Made by a program: the position numbers and the translations under genes. Below, in pieces: positions 22,493 through 35,450 of a stretch of DNA of 64,000 nt. The notes under the pieces were generated by a model. The model was not told the origin of the DNA and searched no databases. It saw only the letters and a list, made by a program, of their open reading frames with translations. Source of the DNA: Microcebus murinus (taxonomy: Eukaryota; Chordata; Mammalia; Primates; Cheirogaleidae); assembly GCF_040939455.1 (NCBI RefSeq), contig NC_134112.1, positions 68,651,001 to 68,715,000 on the forward strand, read 5' to 3'. Position 1 is the first letter of the stretch. Each line of letters opens with the position of its first letter.

Positions 22493-23590
22493 TATTGGTT
22501 ATTGGATCACAAGAGAATGGCTGGGTGTATTTTGAAGGTGTGTTTGGAATGATACACACAGAATTTGTTTTGGAGTACCCTGACTAATTGTGGTGAAAAA
22601 TGTCATCCAGAAGGGTGGGCAGTCATCTACAAGTGACAGAGGAAAGCAAAGTCCCTGGGGCTGCTATGGAGAGAAAACAATAGTGGTTTCAAGTATGAGC
22701 CCCAAAGGGCAGAGGTTGATTTGCAATTGGGATGCTACTTTTGTGGATGTTTCCATAGGTGAGCAGTAGCAAGCACTTCTATGTTTAATGGTAGTTTTTG
22801 ATTATTGTAAGTAATTCTAGAATGTCTAGCTGGTCTAGGACAATGTCACACTGTAACTTCAACCTTTTAAAATAATTTATTATCTATATACATTATTAAT
22901 ATATATAATCTGTTTCCAAAATAATATAAATTTATAGCTTTATATTATTTCACATCTTGACCAAAATATTTCTGGGACAGAACCAATGCAAATTTCAGAA
23001 GTAACTAAGATGTCAAAAGCTCAAAGCTATTCAACACACCAACTGTCAAATACTATATTGCATATAATGAATTAAAAGAAATGATGAATACATGACCCTT
23101 GACCTCAGATAGCTGACAGTCTCATGAGGTCAGGGACTATATTTGCCTTGTGTGATGCATGACATAACAGAGGTTTAGACAGTGCACTATGTCAACACTG
23201 AGCAAAGCTGACTAGTCTTGCTTGGGCACCCAGAAAGGCTTCAGTAAGATATCTGCCTCCAAATATAAAAATTCTACAATTTTAACCTCAAAACTGTTTA
23301 CAAAGCAATCATTTATACCACTAGATGTCTAGGAAAATTTTGCCAACACTAAATGAAACAAAAAATTGAATATAAAAACCTTCCAATTCATTTTGTTTGG
23401 ACTAAAACATTAATCAACAAATATTTACATATAAACTATGTGAATTAAAGAGTTTTTACCATTTTTTTCTCCTTCCTATTTCTCATTTTTTCTCTTTTCC
23501 CTTTTAGTCTTCTCCAACACCATCCAAGATTCTATTTCCTTAATTTCCTTGTCCTTGGTCTTGATTTCACACACTAAAGGGAAGATCAGA
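22493..23590. other. Unannotated non-coding sequence
   Basis: No gene or repeat recognised; no open frame above 60 codons. Confidence 0.5.
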
Positions 23591-23900
23591 ACTGTCTAGG
23601 GAGGATATGGGAGCATGGGTGACAATGGCATTTGGCAGTAGAGAGGCTACCAGAAAAGGTAGCTTTGGAACAGAACATGAAAGGCCATTGCTGTCATGTG
23701 GGATATATGAACCCTACCCTGTGGGTGTTCCATTGAAATACTGTAAGCAGGACACTGACAGGATCAGATCTGTATTTTAGAAATATGATTACAATAGCAT
23801 AGAAGATGCGTGGAAGAATAATCTCAATAATACAGAAGAGAAGTAATGAAGGTCTGCAGGGCTGTTATAGAAAGATCTCATTGTCAATCTTTGGCAAAAG
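23591..23900 (-). mobile_element. L2 LINE fragment
   Basis: The plus strand reads the complement of the L2 region upstream of its 3' end: GCAGGACACTGACAGGATCA, GATCTGTATTTTAGAAATAT, then AATACAGAAGAGAAGTAATG. It is followed directly by a MaLR LTR. Confidence 0.5.
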
Positions 23901-23905
23901 AGACT

Positions 23906-24301
23906 GCATTAATTTGCTAAGGTGTCCAAAGTATAACAAATGGGGTGGCTTAAACAACATAAACTATCGTCTCTAAATTCTGGAAGGTAGAGGTCCTTAA
24001 TCAAGGTATTGGCAGGGTTGGTTCCTTCTGAGGGATGTGATGGAAATATGTAATTCAGGCCTCTCTCCTTGACCTATAGTTCACCATCTTTATGTTCACA
24101 TGGTATTTTCTCTGTATACATATCTGTCTCAAAATTTTCCCTTCTTTTAAGGGCACCAGAGGTATTGATTGTATTAGGGTCCCCACCCTAATGACCTCAT
24201 TATAACTCAGTTATCTCTGTAAAGACTCTATCTCTAAATAAGATCACATTATGAGGTATTTCAACATATGAAGGGGGGAGGGCACAGTTCTACCCATAAC
24301 A
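23906..24301 (-). mobile_element. MLT1-type MaLR solo LTR
   Basis: A minus-strand LTR of about 395 bp. The plus strand reads TTAATTTGCTAAGGTGTCC, GGTGGCTTAAACAACATAAA, CCTAATGACCTCATTATAAC and TTTCAACATATGAAGGGGGG, ending CCCATAAC. It is moderately diverged from the copy at 15586-15947. There is no internal region. Confidence 0.85.
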
Positions 24302-24309
24302 GAGGACAG

Positions 24310-24420
24310 TAGCCACAGATTAAATAACTTGTTTGAAATCACACAGTCAGGATTATATTCTAGGTCTGATAACTCCTAGGCCAGGACTCTCTACTCACTA
24401 GAGTTGATGCTAGAAAGCAC
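24310..24420 (-). mobile_element. MIR fragment
   Basis: AAATAACTTGTTTGAAATCACACAGTC followed by a TCTGATAACTCC block matches the complement of the MIR 5' half. It is short and has no ends. Confidence 0.5.
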
Positions 24421-26014
24421 TCGGTTGCCAGCCAGCACTGTGGTTTTTAAAAGGTAGCTTCTAACGTGCTAATACTGCCCGTAGGAGTCAGTTATTAGCA
24501 AAGGGGTTGACTAATGTCTTGAGAAATTTTTAAATTAACGTACTATTTTTAGAAACTAAATCGATTTTTAATAGAATTTAGAAAGCAGAGATACTCCTCT
24601 TAAAGCAAAACCATGAGGTAATTCAAAGTACTGTACTCAACCCCTCAAACAGCATTATTTGGCATTATCCAGTGGATAATTTCAAATAAATCCTAAGAGC
24701 ATAGTTTGCAAAAAAAATTAGAAAGTACTGTTAGTTTTCATTGGTTTGAACTTCATTTTTCTTTATGTGAAGTAAAAAGATGTACACATTTTTGTTTGCT
24801 TTCATAATAAATTTATAATGCTAATATTATAGTGCCCCAAACAAACCAAGACAAGGACTAAGTGGAGATAGTTTGGAGCCTAAACTTGGGAACAAATCTC
24901 AAATTTACTTCCCCTGATGCCATATGTCAGCTTATATGATAATTAATATAGGGATTATAGGAGTGGAGCTCAGATGCTATAAACCACCCAATAGTTAATA
25001 ACAACCACAGATAACTCAAATTATTCATTATACTAAATCATTGCACCACCAACTGGGAATTCGTTTAGCTCTACTAAGAAAGACTTCATTACTTGAAGAA
25101 GTGGAACAGTTTTAGTCATTGTCAGAACTGTTATGCCAAGTCCATTTATCTATTTTCTCAGTAAAATAAACTGTATAATAACATTTCTCAATAAGTATTA
25201 GACTACACAGACATGGCCCTCAAATAACTTGTACATAAGGAAAATGAGCTTATTCATGGAGAAGTAAGTTATATAAGCAATGAGTAACGGACCAGGGAAG
25301 AGATGTACAGCACTGGAAAGAGACAGGGAAGCTCACAGCCCACACAGTTGATTAGAGCCTAACTCTAACCCAAGTACACACACATGTGAACACACACATT
25401 CTTCAAAAGGACTATGCCCGTCTGAAAGCCCATTGGTCAGCATAGACATAAAAAGGGAGTCAACAGAGGTAGCTATTGGCAGCACATATTCAAACATTCT
25501 GTAAGGTAGAGAAAGACTCAGCCTTCAGCCATCAGACATTTCTAATCCATATGGCAAGGCTATCCCTCCAATGGAGGTGGGTGGAGGCAATCACAACTGA
25601 TGATCTTCATGAATTTCTACTTCATTGGCAAATCTCTTACTTCGTGAGAAAGGTGTGTGAAGCCACCTTAGAATAAAGCCATTGCATATTTAATTCATTT
25701 AACACTTTTTGTTCAGATTCTACTCTCAAATAGCATCTTCCTGGTTATGATTGAGTTCTCCACGTAGTGGCTTGACTATAGAGTGAGAATATGCTAATCA
25801 AATCAATATAATATCCAAGTCCATGTGATTGCTCTAGTTCTAATTACAAATTAATACTTTGGCATTCTTCTATCTATCCCACAGACTTTTATGCATACTA
25901 GATATCATAAGGAATTTTCTTAAGGCTATTTTAAGGGTAGCATTATGGACTTCTAGGGGAATAGGCAACTTAATATGGACTTTATTTCATTCTATCCAGC
26001 TCTGGGAGGCTGTT
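24421..26014. other. Unannotated non-coding sequence
   Basis: Nothing recognised. An AATAAAGCC near 25672-25680 and the sequence after it could be an LTR end, but I have no partner copy to support that. Open frames reach 66 codons; the 131-codon frame that starts at 25859 runs into the MER1 element at 26023 and is spurious. Confidence 0.4.
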
Positions 26015-26022
26015 CCTTCAGT
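26015..26022. repeat. MER1 target-site duplication, left
   Basis: CCTTCAGT, against CCTTAGAT at 26501-26508 (6 of 8 identical). Confidence 0.5.
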
Positions 26023-26500
26023 CAGAGGTTCCCAGCATTTTTGGCACCAGGGACAGTTTCATCGAAGACAATTTTTCCCCAGAATGGGGTTGGAGGGTGC
26101 TCAGGGAAGATGGTTTCAGGATGATTCAAGTGCATTACATTTATTGTGCAGTCAAACCTCTCTGCTAATGATAATCTGTATTTGTAGCCACTCCCCAGTG
26201 CTAGCATCACCGCCTCAGCTCCACCTCAGGTCATCAGGTGTTAGATTCTCATAAGGAGTGTGCAGACTAGATCCCTCACATGTGCAGTTTACAGTAGCGT
26301 TTGCAATCCTGAGAATCTAATGCTGCAGCAGCTGATCTGACAGGAGGTGAAGTTTATATGATGATGCAAGCCATGGGGAGCAGCTGTAAATAAAAATAAG
26401 CTTCGCTTGCTCACCCACCACTCACCTCTTGCTAAGGAGCCTGCTTCCTAACAGGCCAGGGACCAGTACCAGTCCATGACCTGGGGGTTGTGGACTGCAG
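26023..26500 (+). mobile_element. MER1-type hAT-Charlie element
   Basis: A non-autonomous hAT element of about 478 bp. Landmarks in consensus order: TTTTTGGCACCAGGGACAG at the left, GGTTTCAGGATGATTCAAG, TGCATTACATTTATTGTGCA, GATTCTCATAAGGAGTGTGC, GATCTGACAGGAGGTGAAG, and at the right AACAGGCCAGGGACCAGTAC. The ends have decayed from the usual CAGTGGTCCCCAAC but are still visible. It has no coding capacity. Confidence 0.9.
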
Positions 26501-26508
26501 CCTTAGAT

Positions 26509-28189
26509 GACAGCATGACCCCCTCCTTCTCTTTGCCTATTTATTTCTACATTGAATAGTAAGAAAATGTTTTCACCAGTATATTCCCATGAAGTTTTTT
26601 TCTCTTCCTCTATTCTTAAGCAAGAGAAACATCTACTTGGCCTAAAGTTAATCATTTGCCTCATATAAGTCAAACATTATTTTCATTAAAATATGCACAC
26701 ATGTATTGTTGCTTTTAATAACTTAAAGATTTCATTCAATTAACACTGAATCAATTTCATTGTAGAACAAATATTGTGCCCTACAAAAAATACAATTTGC
26801 ATTCCATTATTAGTTCAGATTCTTAAAATGCTTCAAATGAAAGTGTCTTTAAGTGTTAAGTATTTTAGCTTCCTGAAGCCTTGCTATTTATCATTAATGC
26901 TTCATCAAGAAATGACTTTTTTTATAGCCTACTTTTAGAATTCCATCAATAAGTACAAAGCTTCACAATAAGTCCTTGAACCTCCATTCTCAATAATAAG
27001 TAACATTTATCTCTTTGTTTTATATACATTATATGGAATTAGAGCCCCCTGTAGAGACATTAGATTAGAAATTATAAAACCAATGTGGCATGCAGTCATT
27101 GTCCTGATATTTTCAAACCAACAGCAAAGAATGGGAAAAGGGGCAGCTGGGCTCTGACCTACCATGTGGGACCATATTATGCAGCAGGATATCTCTGTAA
27201 GAGTCACTAACTAGACTGACTGTGTAAAGTTAGATAAGGAGTAAGCTTAATGTTGAGAAAATCTATAAATAATTATGCAGTTCACCAAGCAAGGTAACTC
27301 TGCATCCTGTGGGGTCTGAATCAGATGACTCGTATGTGAAGGAAAATATTTGTATTTAACTGGAATTTAATTTAGTTTCACATCCTCACTATAGGTTAAT
27401 CTTCCCTAAAAGTAGGTCACTAAATTGGTAGTGTTTTGAAGTGTTAATTTCTTTTTCCATGTCTGTTATGCCTGTGGACCAACTTTTGTAGTTTATAATG
27501 TAAATCCACACTGATCCAGACTTATTTGAGAGGTTAATTCCTTGGTGATCAATGAAATGACTAAAATGAAGACCACTGTTTGACTGTCAACAAAAGGATT
27601 TTAAGTAGAGGTCCTTCAAAACCTGATTTAATGAGAAGAGATTCATTTGTAATTAGTTCTATCATTTTAAAATATGTGCTAATAACTGTTTCTAAACAAA
27701 TATTTTCTGAAATTAAATATATATGTTTCACTTCATAATTTATTTCATTAAAAAGTTGTGAGTTTTTTATAGACATTTTCCAAGAGATCTCTACATCAAC
27801 CCAGATCCATTTTTATAATTCATCACTCAGGAATGGCTTTGGAGCACACAGTGGATGATAGGCATGTTATTGTGTCTTGTTATAAGCAGACATGGTAACG
27901 CAAAATCAGCCAGAGCTTTCTGAAACCTTGAAAGGAATATCAATTTTGCATCCTTCAGAAGAGAAATCTTCAATGTTATTTTTGTTGTTACCTTGTTAAT
28001 TTCCTCTATTTCTCTTAGCAGTGTCTAAGTGTAAAGCCAGGTAACAAACAATAGGAGAAGTTCTCTGGTTAACAGAGACATTTTTTAACCCAATTGACAA
28101 ATGTACTCTGAAATACTTGAGCTCTTAAATTAACTTGATAACTCCTGCTTCATAAGAACCAATAAGCAGCTCATTTTGGCAATCTGAGA

Positions 28190-28190
<1 letters not shown>
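26509..28190. other. Unannotated non-coding sequence
   Basis: AT-rich, no gene or repeat recognised; short minus-strand open frames (66 and 71 codons) look random. Confidence 0.5.

Positions 28191-28191
<1 letters not shown>

Positions 28192-28224
<33 letters not shown>
28192..28224. repeat. Poly(T) tract, 33 bases
   Basis: An uninterrupted run of 33 T followed by AATAAACTAG. It may be the tail of a minus-strand retroinsert, but no recognisable element follows on the right side. Confidence 0.9.
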
Positions 28225-28228
<4 letters not shown>

Positions 28229-28312
28229 AACTAGAAAAGGTTAAGAGATGCAACTTAAATTCCTGGGACAGTAGTTGACATACACTCACCTTACCCAAGG
28301 AAGTTATTCTTT

Positions 28313-28418
28313 TCTAGAATCTCAAGATAAGTGTATACTTCGTTTCGTATCATTAGGCTAGGCTGTCTAGAATATCAAGATAAGTGTATAATTCGTTTTT
28401 TATCATTAGGCTAGGCTG
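28313..28418. repeat. 53-bp tandem duplication
   Basis: Two adjacent copies at 28313-28365 and 28366-28418, each starting TCTAGAAT and ending TTAGGCTAGGCTG. They differ at about four positions (for example ATACTTCG against ATAATTCG). The motif is unrelated to known satellites that I recognise. Confidence 0.95.
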
Positions 28419-29835
28419 TGAATCTACAGCATAAATTAGGGTGTTGGGGGGAAGGGAACTCATGTTTATTGAACACCAATTATATAGCAAGCAAGTGGTA
28501 GGAACTTTACACCAGTAATTTGATTTCATACTCACAAGGATTCTTCAAGGTAGTTCATGTCAACGTATCAACTTCATTCAACAAATAAAGAAATGAAAAC
28601 TTGGAGAGAAAAATAAACTTGGCTCTAGTGAGAACAGATATTTGATCTATGCTCTTTATACTGTGCAGCCAACATAGTGAGCACTAGCTATTCGTGGTTG
28701 GAATCCTTCAAAAGCCTTTATTTTCAGAAGTTAATATGTCCTTTGACTAATAGACTAAAATGGGAGAGAGGTAGTTAAACAGGATTAGTTGACATAATAA
28801 CCAACCCTTCATGGAACTTTCAAGTAAATGTTCTGGTAAATTCTGTTTCGAATCACCATAATTTGATGTATGATTACATATCATGTGCATATATGAGAAA
28901 TCATACCATTTTTAAATTAAAATTTGAAGCTCAGGTTATTTTGTATTCTCTTCATCATAAGCAGTATGGTTATAGGTGTACCTGATGTTAAACATATAGT
29001 TTGTGTGCCTGTGCATGTTCAATCTAGGAAAAACACTAAAAAGCATTTTGACTATATTACTCATGAATATACTTAAGACCACTCAGGTAGAGTAATGTCA
29101 TAATCATCCATCCAGCGCTCAGTTAGATTGTATCCAAAAGAAAGTCAAATCAGTAGTCACGGGATTAACTGTAACCACTCAGTTACCTTGCTTAATCCTG
29201 ATCAAAGAACAGTCTATTTTACGTATCAAGTTACAGAGTATTTTAATTATTTTAAAAAATATTTTCACTTTATTAAATGATTCTTCTTATTTAATATATT
29301 GGTATTTAGGTATAGGTTAAATTTATGATCTAACAAAATGCACCTCTGAAATGAGAAGATTAGTCTATGGGGAAGTACTGTGGTTGCACACGATCATATA
29401 TAGCCTAATGGTCAACTGCTTGGATGTACCCAAGCCTCAGACCACCAGCCCTGAAAATACACTTTGCTGAGATCCTCAAATAAAAATGGTTTTAATCCCC
29501 TTTCAACAGAAGAAACCTCAGTGTCTCTATAGATATGGAGATTCTCTGTGGGCTTAAATGTTTCTACTTGGATTCAGCTTTCTTGAGTTCTCTATTTCTG
29601 CTCTGAGTCTCACTTCTTGTGCATGCTATCTCTATTTTATATCATATTATTCCCCCAGTGTAATTACCTAATAAAATGATACCAGCAAAAAAAGTTTGTG
29701 AACTGGGTGAATTCTTCTATAACTTGAAAGTGATGAAAGTATTTTTAATAGTGAATCAAAATCACTAGAAAATATGAGGAAATGATTAATAAAAAAGGGA
29801 AAAATATTAATAAATTCAATGACACTGAAATGAAT
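28419..29835. other. Unannotated non-coding sequence
   Basis: No gene or named repeat. The AATAAAAATGG near 29480 in a locally GC-richer 29370-29650 stretch could be an LTR remnant, but this is not supported by a partner copy. Confidence 0.4.
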
Positions 29836-29839
29836 TTTT

Positions 29840-30180
29840 ATTTATTATGTCAAGGCACACACAAACATACACTCATACTACCACCAGCAAAATAGAAAGA
29901 TAAATTACAAATTTAAATATTTGCAATTTATATTATAGACAAAGGGTTAATATACAAAATATTTCTAAAAATAGAGAAGAAATCAATCAATAACAATAGA
30001 CTAATGAGTAAGAGATATGAATAATTAATTCCTATAAAAATAAATCAATGTATATGCTCTCAAATATAATATATAAAAAGATGTTCAGCACCACCCATAA
30101 TGAGATAAATTGAAATTCATTAAGACAGGTTTTTTACCTAATAGATCATCAAAATTTTAAATTTTGTTATCTGTTAGTGG
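29840..30180 (+). mobile_element. Old L1M ORF2 fragment
   Basis: A strongly diverged L1 ORF2 C-terminal region on the plus strand: GACAAAGGGTTAATATACAA, later AAAAGATGTTCAGCACCACC and AATGAGATAAATTGAAATTC follow the L1 order. No frame is open and no ends were found. Confidence 0.65.
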
Positions 30181-32465
30181 TGCAAAATTCAGAATCTAAG
30201 GTACAATTAACCCACTTTCATAAACAAGTAAATTTCCAGGAGAAAAAAAGTGAGTGAGAGATTGAAGAGAATGAAAGAAATTTAAGAAGTTGCAGTCTAT
30301 TGACCTTATTTGCACCTCAAACTGAAAACATTTATGAGACAATCAGAAAAATTTGAACGCTGATTAGATGATTATGAAGATAAATTACTGGTAAAATTTA
30401 TGTGTGACAGTGGTATGGTGGAGCCCTCCCAAATACAATAGCAGCATTCTTCCCCATAGTTTGGGCTCTTTCCTACTGCTTCTTACTCTGAAATCTCTGA
30501 CTTAGTGCAAAAGCTCATGTCACACATTTAGTCCTGAGGGAAATTACTGTGACCTATTTCTTTTTGTTGTTGTTGTTTTAAATTTCTTCAGGGAGTTTAT
30601 TTTGCTCTGCTGTCCCCTTCCCTGGATTGTTGGCTATTTCTCACCAGCTCCACTCCTCTAAATCCTTGTTCTGGCAAGAGCATGCCAGCTGCCTACTGAG
30701 GATGCATCTAATCTTGGCCCCTGTCTGTCATTTGGCCTTTTAAAAATGGACCCAATTACAAGTGTTGTGTAATAAATAGGTTTGCCTCCCTAAGTGCTAT
30801 GACTCACCCTCATTAAAGCCATGCCTACCTTAGAGGACACTGATTTTACCTTTCTTTTCAGAGCAGAAAGGCTAAAACATGTGTACTTCCTAATGGAGTT
30901 AGGGACCGAACATTTTTGTATTTTAGTTAATCCACATTTATGGATCACATACTATATGCATGCATCAGGAAAGTGTGGTCGAAGTGTATAGAGGGAGAAG
31001 AAATATACACTAGCTATTTCATCCCATCATATATGGGTCTAATATGAACAATCTGAAATCCACAAATCTTTTATGAGTTGGCATCTAAGCAATTCCTTCC
31101 CCTGTACATTATTGGCTTTTACAGTCCTGAACGAAGTATGCACTTTAGTTGCTTTTGCTTTTCTATAGCCAGGGTCTCCTCTTACCCCACCTGTATCCCC
31201 CTCTCAGCTGCTGCTATTTCTTTGGAAAAAAAGTCCCAGGTGCAGGACACCCTTTTGCATAGGATTTTTTTTTTCGTATGTCCACATTTCAGTAAATAAA
31301 TAGTTTGTGGTTATACTTTAGTTTCTCAAAATTATACATTATTAAGCATTAGCTTAAAATTTTAAACAGCTACGTATATTGATTTATTCAGGAACTTATC
31401 TGAGTAATTTATTTTGTAAATGAGTGACATGTATCTGATGGGGAAAGGTCTGTGAGAAACTTGCACTTGTTCATTTGTTATTTTTTCTTTTCTTTTTTCC
31501 TTTTTCAAGCCTTTGAAAACATGTTCATTTGTTCTATGTATTCCTGTGATATGTTATACAGCTTATTCTAGTAAACTTTCAAATGCATCATGTATGTATT
31601 GTATACAAATAAGCCAAAAAATGTCTAGTATTTTTAAAAGTTAATACTATTAATGCACAGTGTGGCACTTTTATTTGGAAAAGCAGTTTTTTTTTTTAAT
31701 TTTAAATCATAATAAACAAAATCAACTTACAACATTAGTTAATTTTTTTCTATTACTTAGGTAAATATCCACACCTTAAAACCATTGGTTGTTTAGTCAA
31801 TGTTTTATGGGCAAATTGTTTGTTTTAAGTAGCATGCAGTAATCCTCGGCTCTCATCTGCCAGTTGTTACAGGTCAAGGCTATCTGATACAGACAGATCT
31901 TCTAAAAAGAGAGCAAAGAGGCTGACTGACAGTTTGCATCAATGACCAAGTTCACACACTCAGAGGGCAAAATTACAGGGTTTTAAATATGTATAGCAGA
32001 GAGTAAATAAAATACATAAGTAAAGGAAATTCTAAATTATAGCTTTACATGTTAAAGGTCAGGGTTGTTTAATAGAAAGTTTTCCTTGTGGGTCAGGGAT
32101 TCTATCTGTTCATTTATTTGACTCTTACAAGCACTGTTTTTTTAAAATAGAAAGTTAAAACAAAATTCAATATGAGTTATCACATATTTTGCATAATAAT
32201 GAATATCTCACCAGGAAGAGAATTGGCTAAGGTTTTGGCAGTTTCCCAAACTGGTTTCCCAAGATCCCTGAAAAATTTGGAAGGGGGCAGGGCACACATT
32301 TTCAGGGTCAAAATTTCCACAATAATGTATTTGAAACACTTTTTTAAAAAACTATCAGTTCTAAAGGTTCTATTTTACAATATACAATTTAAACAAAATG
32401 ATGTTTCCATGAATTTGGAAGTCTGTGAGATGTTTATTTTTTCCTCCTCTTCAAAAAGGGGATAT
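30181..32465. other. Unannotated non-coding sequence
   Basis: No gene or repeat recognised. A somewhat more complex stretch at 31830-31980 (GCATGCAGTAATCCTCGGCT and following) stands out from its AT-rich surroundings and could be a conserved non-coding element, but conservation cannot be judged here. Confidence 0.4.
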
Positions 32466-32479
32466 ATGCATGACTCAAG

Positions 32480-34728
32480 TTTGATACATGCTTTAGCAGA
32501 AGGAAGGAATCTCTGTAACTCTTTCTACAAAGTCAGTATCACCCTGATACTAAAGCCAAAAAAGGACACAACAACAAAAAAAAAGAAAACCACAGCTTCA
32601 TAAACATAGATGAAAAACATCCTCAAAAAAATACTAGCAAACTGAATCCAAAAGTATATCAAAGAGATAATTCACCATGATCAAGTGGGTTACATCCTAA
32701 GGATGCAAGGATGATTCAACATATTCAAATCAAAATATATGATTCATCACATAAACAGAATTGAAAACAATAATCATATGATCATATCAATATATGCTGA
32801 AAAAGCATTTAACAAATCTAGCATCCCTTCATGAAAAAACCTTCAACAAACTAGGCATAGAAGAAACATACTTCAAAGTAACAAAATCTATATGTGGCAG
32901 ACCTGCAACCAACATCATACTGAACAGGGGCAAGTTGAAAGCATCCCTCTAAGAACTAGTACAAGATATGGAGGCCCACTTTCAACCCTTCTACTCAACA
33001 TAGTACTGGAAGTCTTAGCCAGAGTAATCAAGCAAGAGAAAAAATAAATAAATAAAATAAAGGACATCCAAATCGGAAAAGAGGAAGTAAATTTATCTGT
33101 TTGCTGGTGATATGAAATTATACCTAGAAGACACTAAAGCCTCCTCTAATAGTTCCTAGATTTGATAAATGAATTTAGTAAGGTCTCAAGTTACAAAATC
33201 AACATACACAATTCAGTAGCATTTTTTATATACCAATAGTGACCAAATCAAGAACTGAATCCCATTTACAATAGTAGCAAAAATAAATAAAATAAAATGC
33301 CTAGGAATATATTTAACCAATGAGGTGAAAGATCTCTATAAGGAAAACCACAAAACACTAATGAATGTAATGGTAGCTGACACAAACAAATGGAAAACCA
33401 CCCCATGCTCATGAATAAGAAGAATCAATATTGGCAAAATGATCATATTTCCCAAAGCAATCTACAGATTCAATGCAATTCATATCAAAATACTAACATC
33501 ATTTTTTCACAGAATTAGAAAAAAAAACCCTAAAATTTATATGGAACAAAAAAAGCACATATAACCAAAGTAATCCTGAGCAAAAGGAACAAAAGTGAAG
33601 GCATCACAGTATTTGAATTCAAATTATACTACAAGGTTAGTGTAACCAAAATGCCATGGTACTAGTATGAAAATAGATATAGATCAATGGGATAGAATAG
33701 AGAACCCAGGAATAAAGCTACAACCACCTGACCTTTGATAAAACAATAAATAAATAAACAAACAGAAAGATAGATAACTTACAGAATGGAAGAAAATATT
33801 TGCAAACTATGTATGTGACAAAGGACTAATATCCAGCATCTACAAGGAACTCAAACAACTCAGCAAGAGAAATAATAAGCAACTCCATTAAAATGTGGAC
33901 AAAAGACATAATATGAACTGAGATTTTTCAGAAGAAGATACACAAATGACCAAAGAGAACATTGCTAATCATCAGGGAAATGCAAATTAAAGCCACAGTG
34001 AGATAACATCTTACTCCAATGGCCATTATTAAAAAGTCAAAAAGCAAGAGATGTTGACAAGAATGCAGTGCAAAGGGAAAGCTTGTACACTGTTGGTGGG
34101 AATGTAAATTAGTACAACCTCTATGGGAAACAGTATGGAGATTTCCCAAAGAACTGACATTAGATCTAACATTTGATCCAGCAATCCCACTACAGGGTAT
34201 CTACCCAAAGGAAAAGAAATAATTATGTGAAAAAGATACCTGCAAACATGTGTTTATTGTAGTACAATTCACAATCACAAAGATATGTAGTCAACCTAAG
34301 TGCCCATCAACTGAGGACTGGATAAAGAAAATCTGATACATACACACAAATAAATACATGCTATTGTGTCATAAAAAGAATGAAATAATGTCTTTTGCAG
34401 CAACTTGGATGAAAATAGACATCATTATCCTAAGTGAAGTAACTCAAGAACAAAAAACCAAATGCCACATATTCTTACTTATAAGTGGGAGTTAAACTGT
34501 GGGTAAACATAGTCATGCAAAATGGTATAATGGACATTGAAGGCTTAGACATTGGGGAGGATGAGAGAAGGATGAGGGATACAAAAAACTACATACTAGT
34601 ACAATGTACACTATTCAGGTGATGGGTATACCTAAAACCCAAACTTCACCACTCTATAACACATCCATGTAACAAAATGCCACCTGTACCCCCTACATCT
34701 GTTGAAATAAGAATAAGAAATAAACAAG
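32480..34728 (+). mobile_element. 5'-truncated L1 (ORF2 part and 3' UTR)
   Basis: About 2.2 kb of plus-strand L1. It begins inside the reverse transcriptase domain (the frame reads NSFYKVSITLILKPKKD near 32510-32565) and continues through ATCAAGTGGGTTACATCCTA, the C-terminal region, and GCAACTTGGATGAAAATAGA to a 3' UTR. It ends at an A-rich AATAAGAATAAGAAATAAA. Stops and frameshifts break ORF2, and the longest frame is only 143 codons and starts outside the element. The 5' end including ORF1 and the endonuclease is absent. I infer a middle-aged primate L1; exact subfamily not determined. Confidence 0.92.
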
Positions 34729-34739
34729 AAAGTCCCTGC

Positions 34740-35450
34740 TGCATCACAGAGCAGCAGAACTGAAGAGAGAACAAAAACACATGAAGGGAACACTCAAAGA
34801 AAAATCAGACACAAAGTTAAACCGGCAACAAAGTGTGTATTCAAGACTACTGCAATAGAGGTCAGTGCTACTGCAAGAAGGGAGAAGGAAGAGAGATTGA
34901 ACTCAATTCAGGTGAAATAAAAGGCTGGAGAGTTTTTAAGCCCCAGGCTGAGATAGTGGAAAAGTACCAGAGGGCATTGGGCAGGGAAGGGTGGTCAATG
35001 TGATTAGGCCATCTGTGTTTGCTAATTAGAGGTTAACTAAGTTAGGTTCCTACCCTACCAGAGAGGCTGGGAAATAGGGGCCCTATCTTTTTTTGCGATT
35101 ACATTTCAAAGAGATCGTTCCTAGGTCCTTGAGAAAGATATTCCTTGATTGTAAAACTGACAGGAGGCTGGGAGAAAATTTGCATATCAAAGAGTCAGAG
35201 AAAGCAAGGTTTCTAAAGCTAATGCTCTAAGGAAAGAGAGGTCAGAGGTTTACAGAGAGGAAGAAACCTATCTAAAGTTTAGATATGCTGAGGAGAATGC
35301 TAAGATTGTTTTGGTCACTACCTTGCAAAGGAGCAGAAGAGAGTAAATGGCCACACCTCAGGGGACAAGGACAACCTATGAGTTAGTTAAAGACAGTAAA
35401 TACCCAGAGGTCCAGAAACAGTGTATCTGATCTATCTTTATTATGTAGTC
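34740..35450. repeat. LTR-like segment next to the L1
   Basis: A 700-bp stretch of higher complexity that reads like a retroviral LTR or its minus-strand complement. Landmarks: TACATTTCAAAGAGATCGTT, GGCTGGGAGAAAATTTGCAT and CACACCTCAGGGGACAAGG. Its texture is familiar to me from primate repeat annotations, but I cannot name the family or its strand with confidence. Confidence 0.4.

Noticed and set aside
25859..26254. 131-codon plus-strand open frame
   Set aside because: Its second half is MER1 transposon sequence, and the first half has no recognisable domain.
28192..28224. Poly(T) run as the tail of a processed pseudogene
   Set aside because: No gene-like or SINE-like sequence follows on the right, and no flanking duplication was found.
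32172..32603. 143-codon plus-strand open frame, the longest in the window
   Set aside because: It starts in unrelated sequence and runs into the 5' break of a truncated L1; only the last third is L1 reverse transcriptase text.
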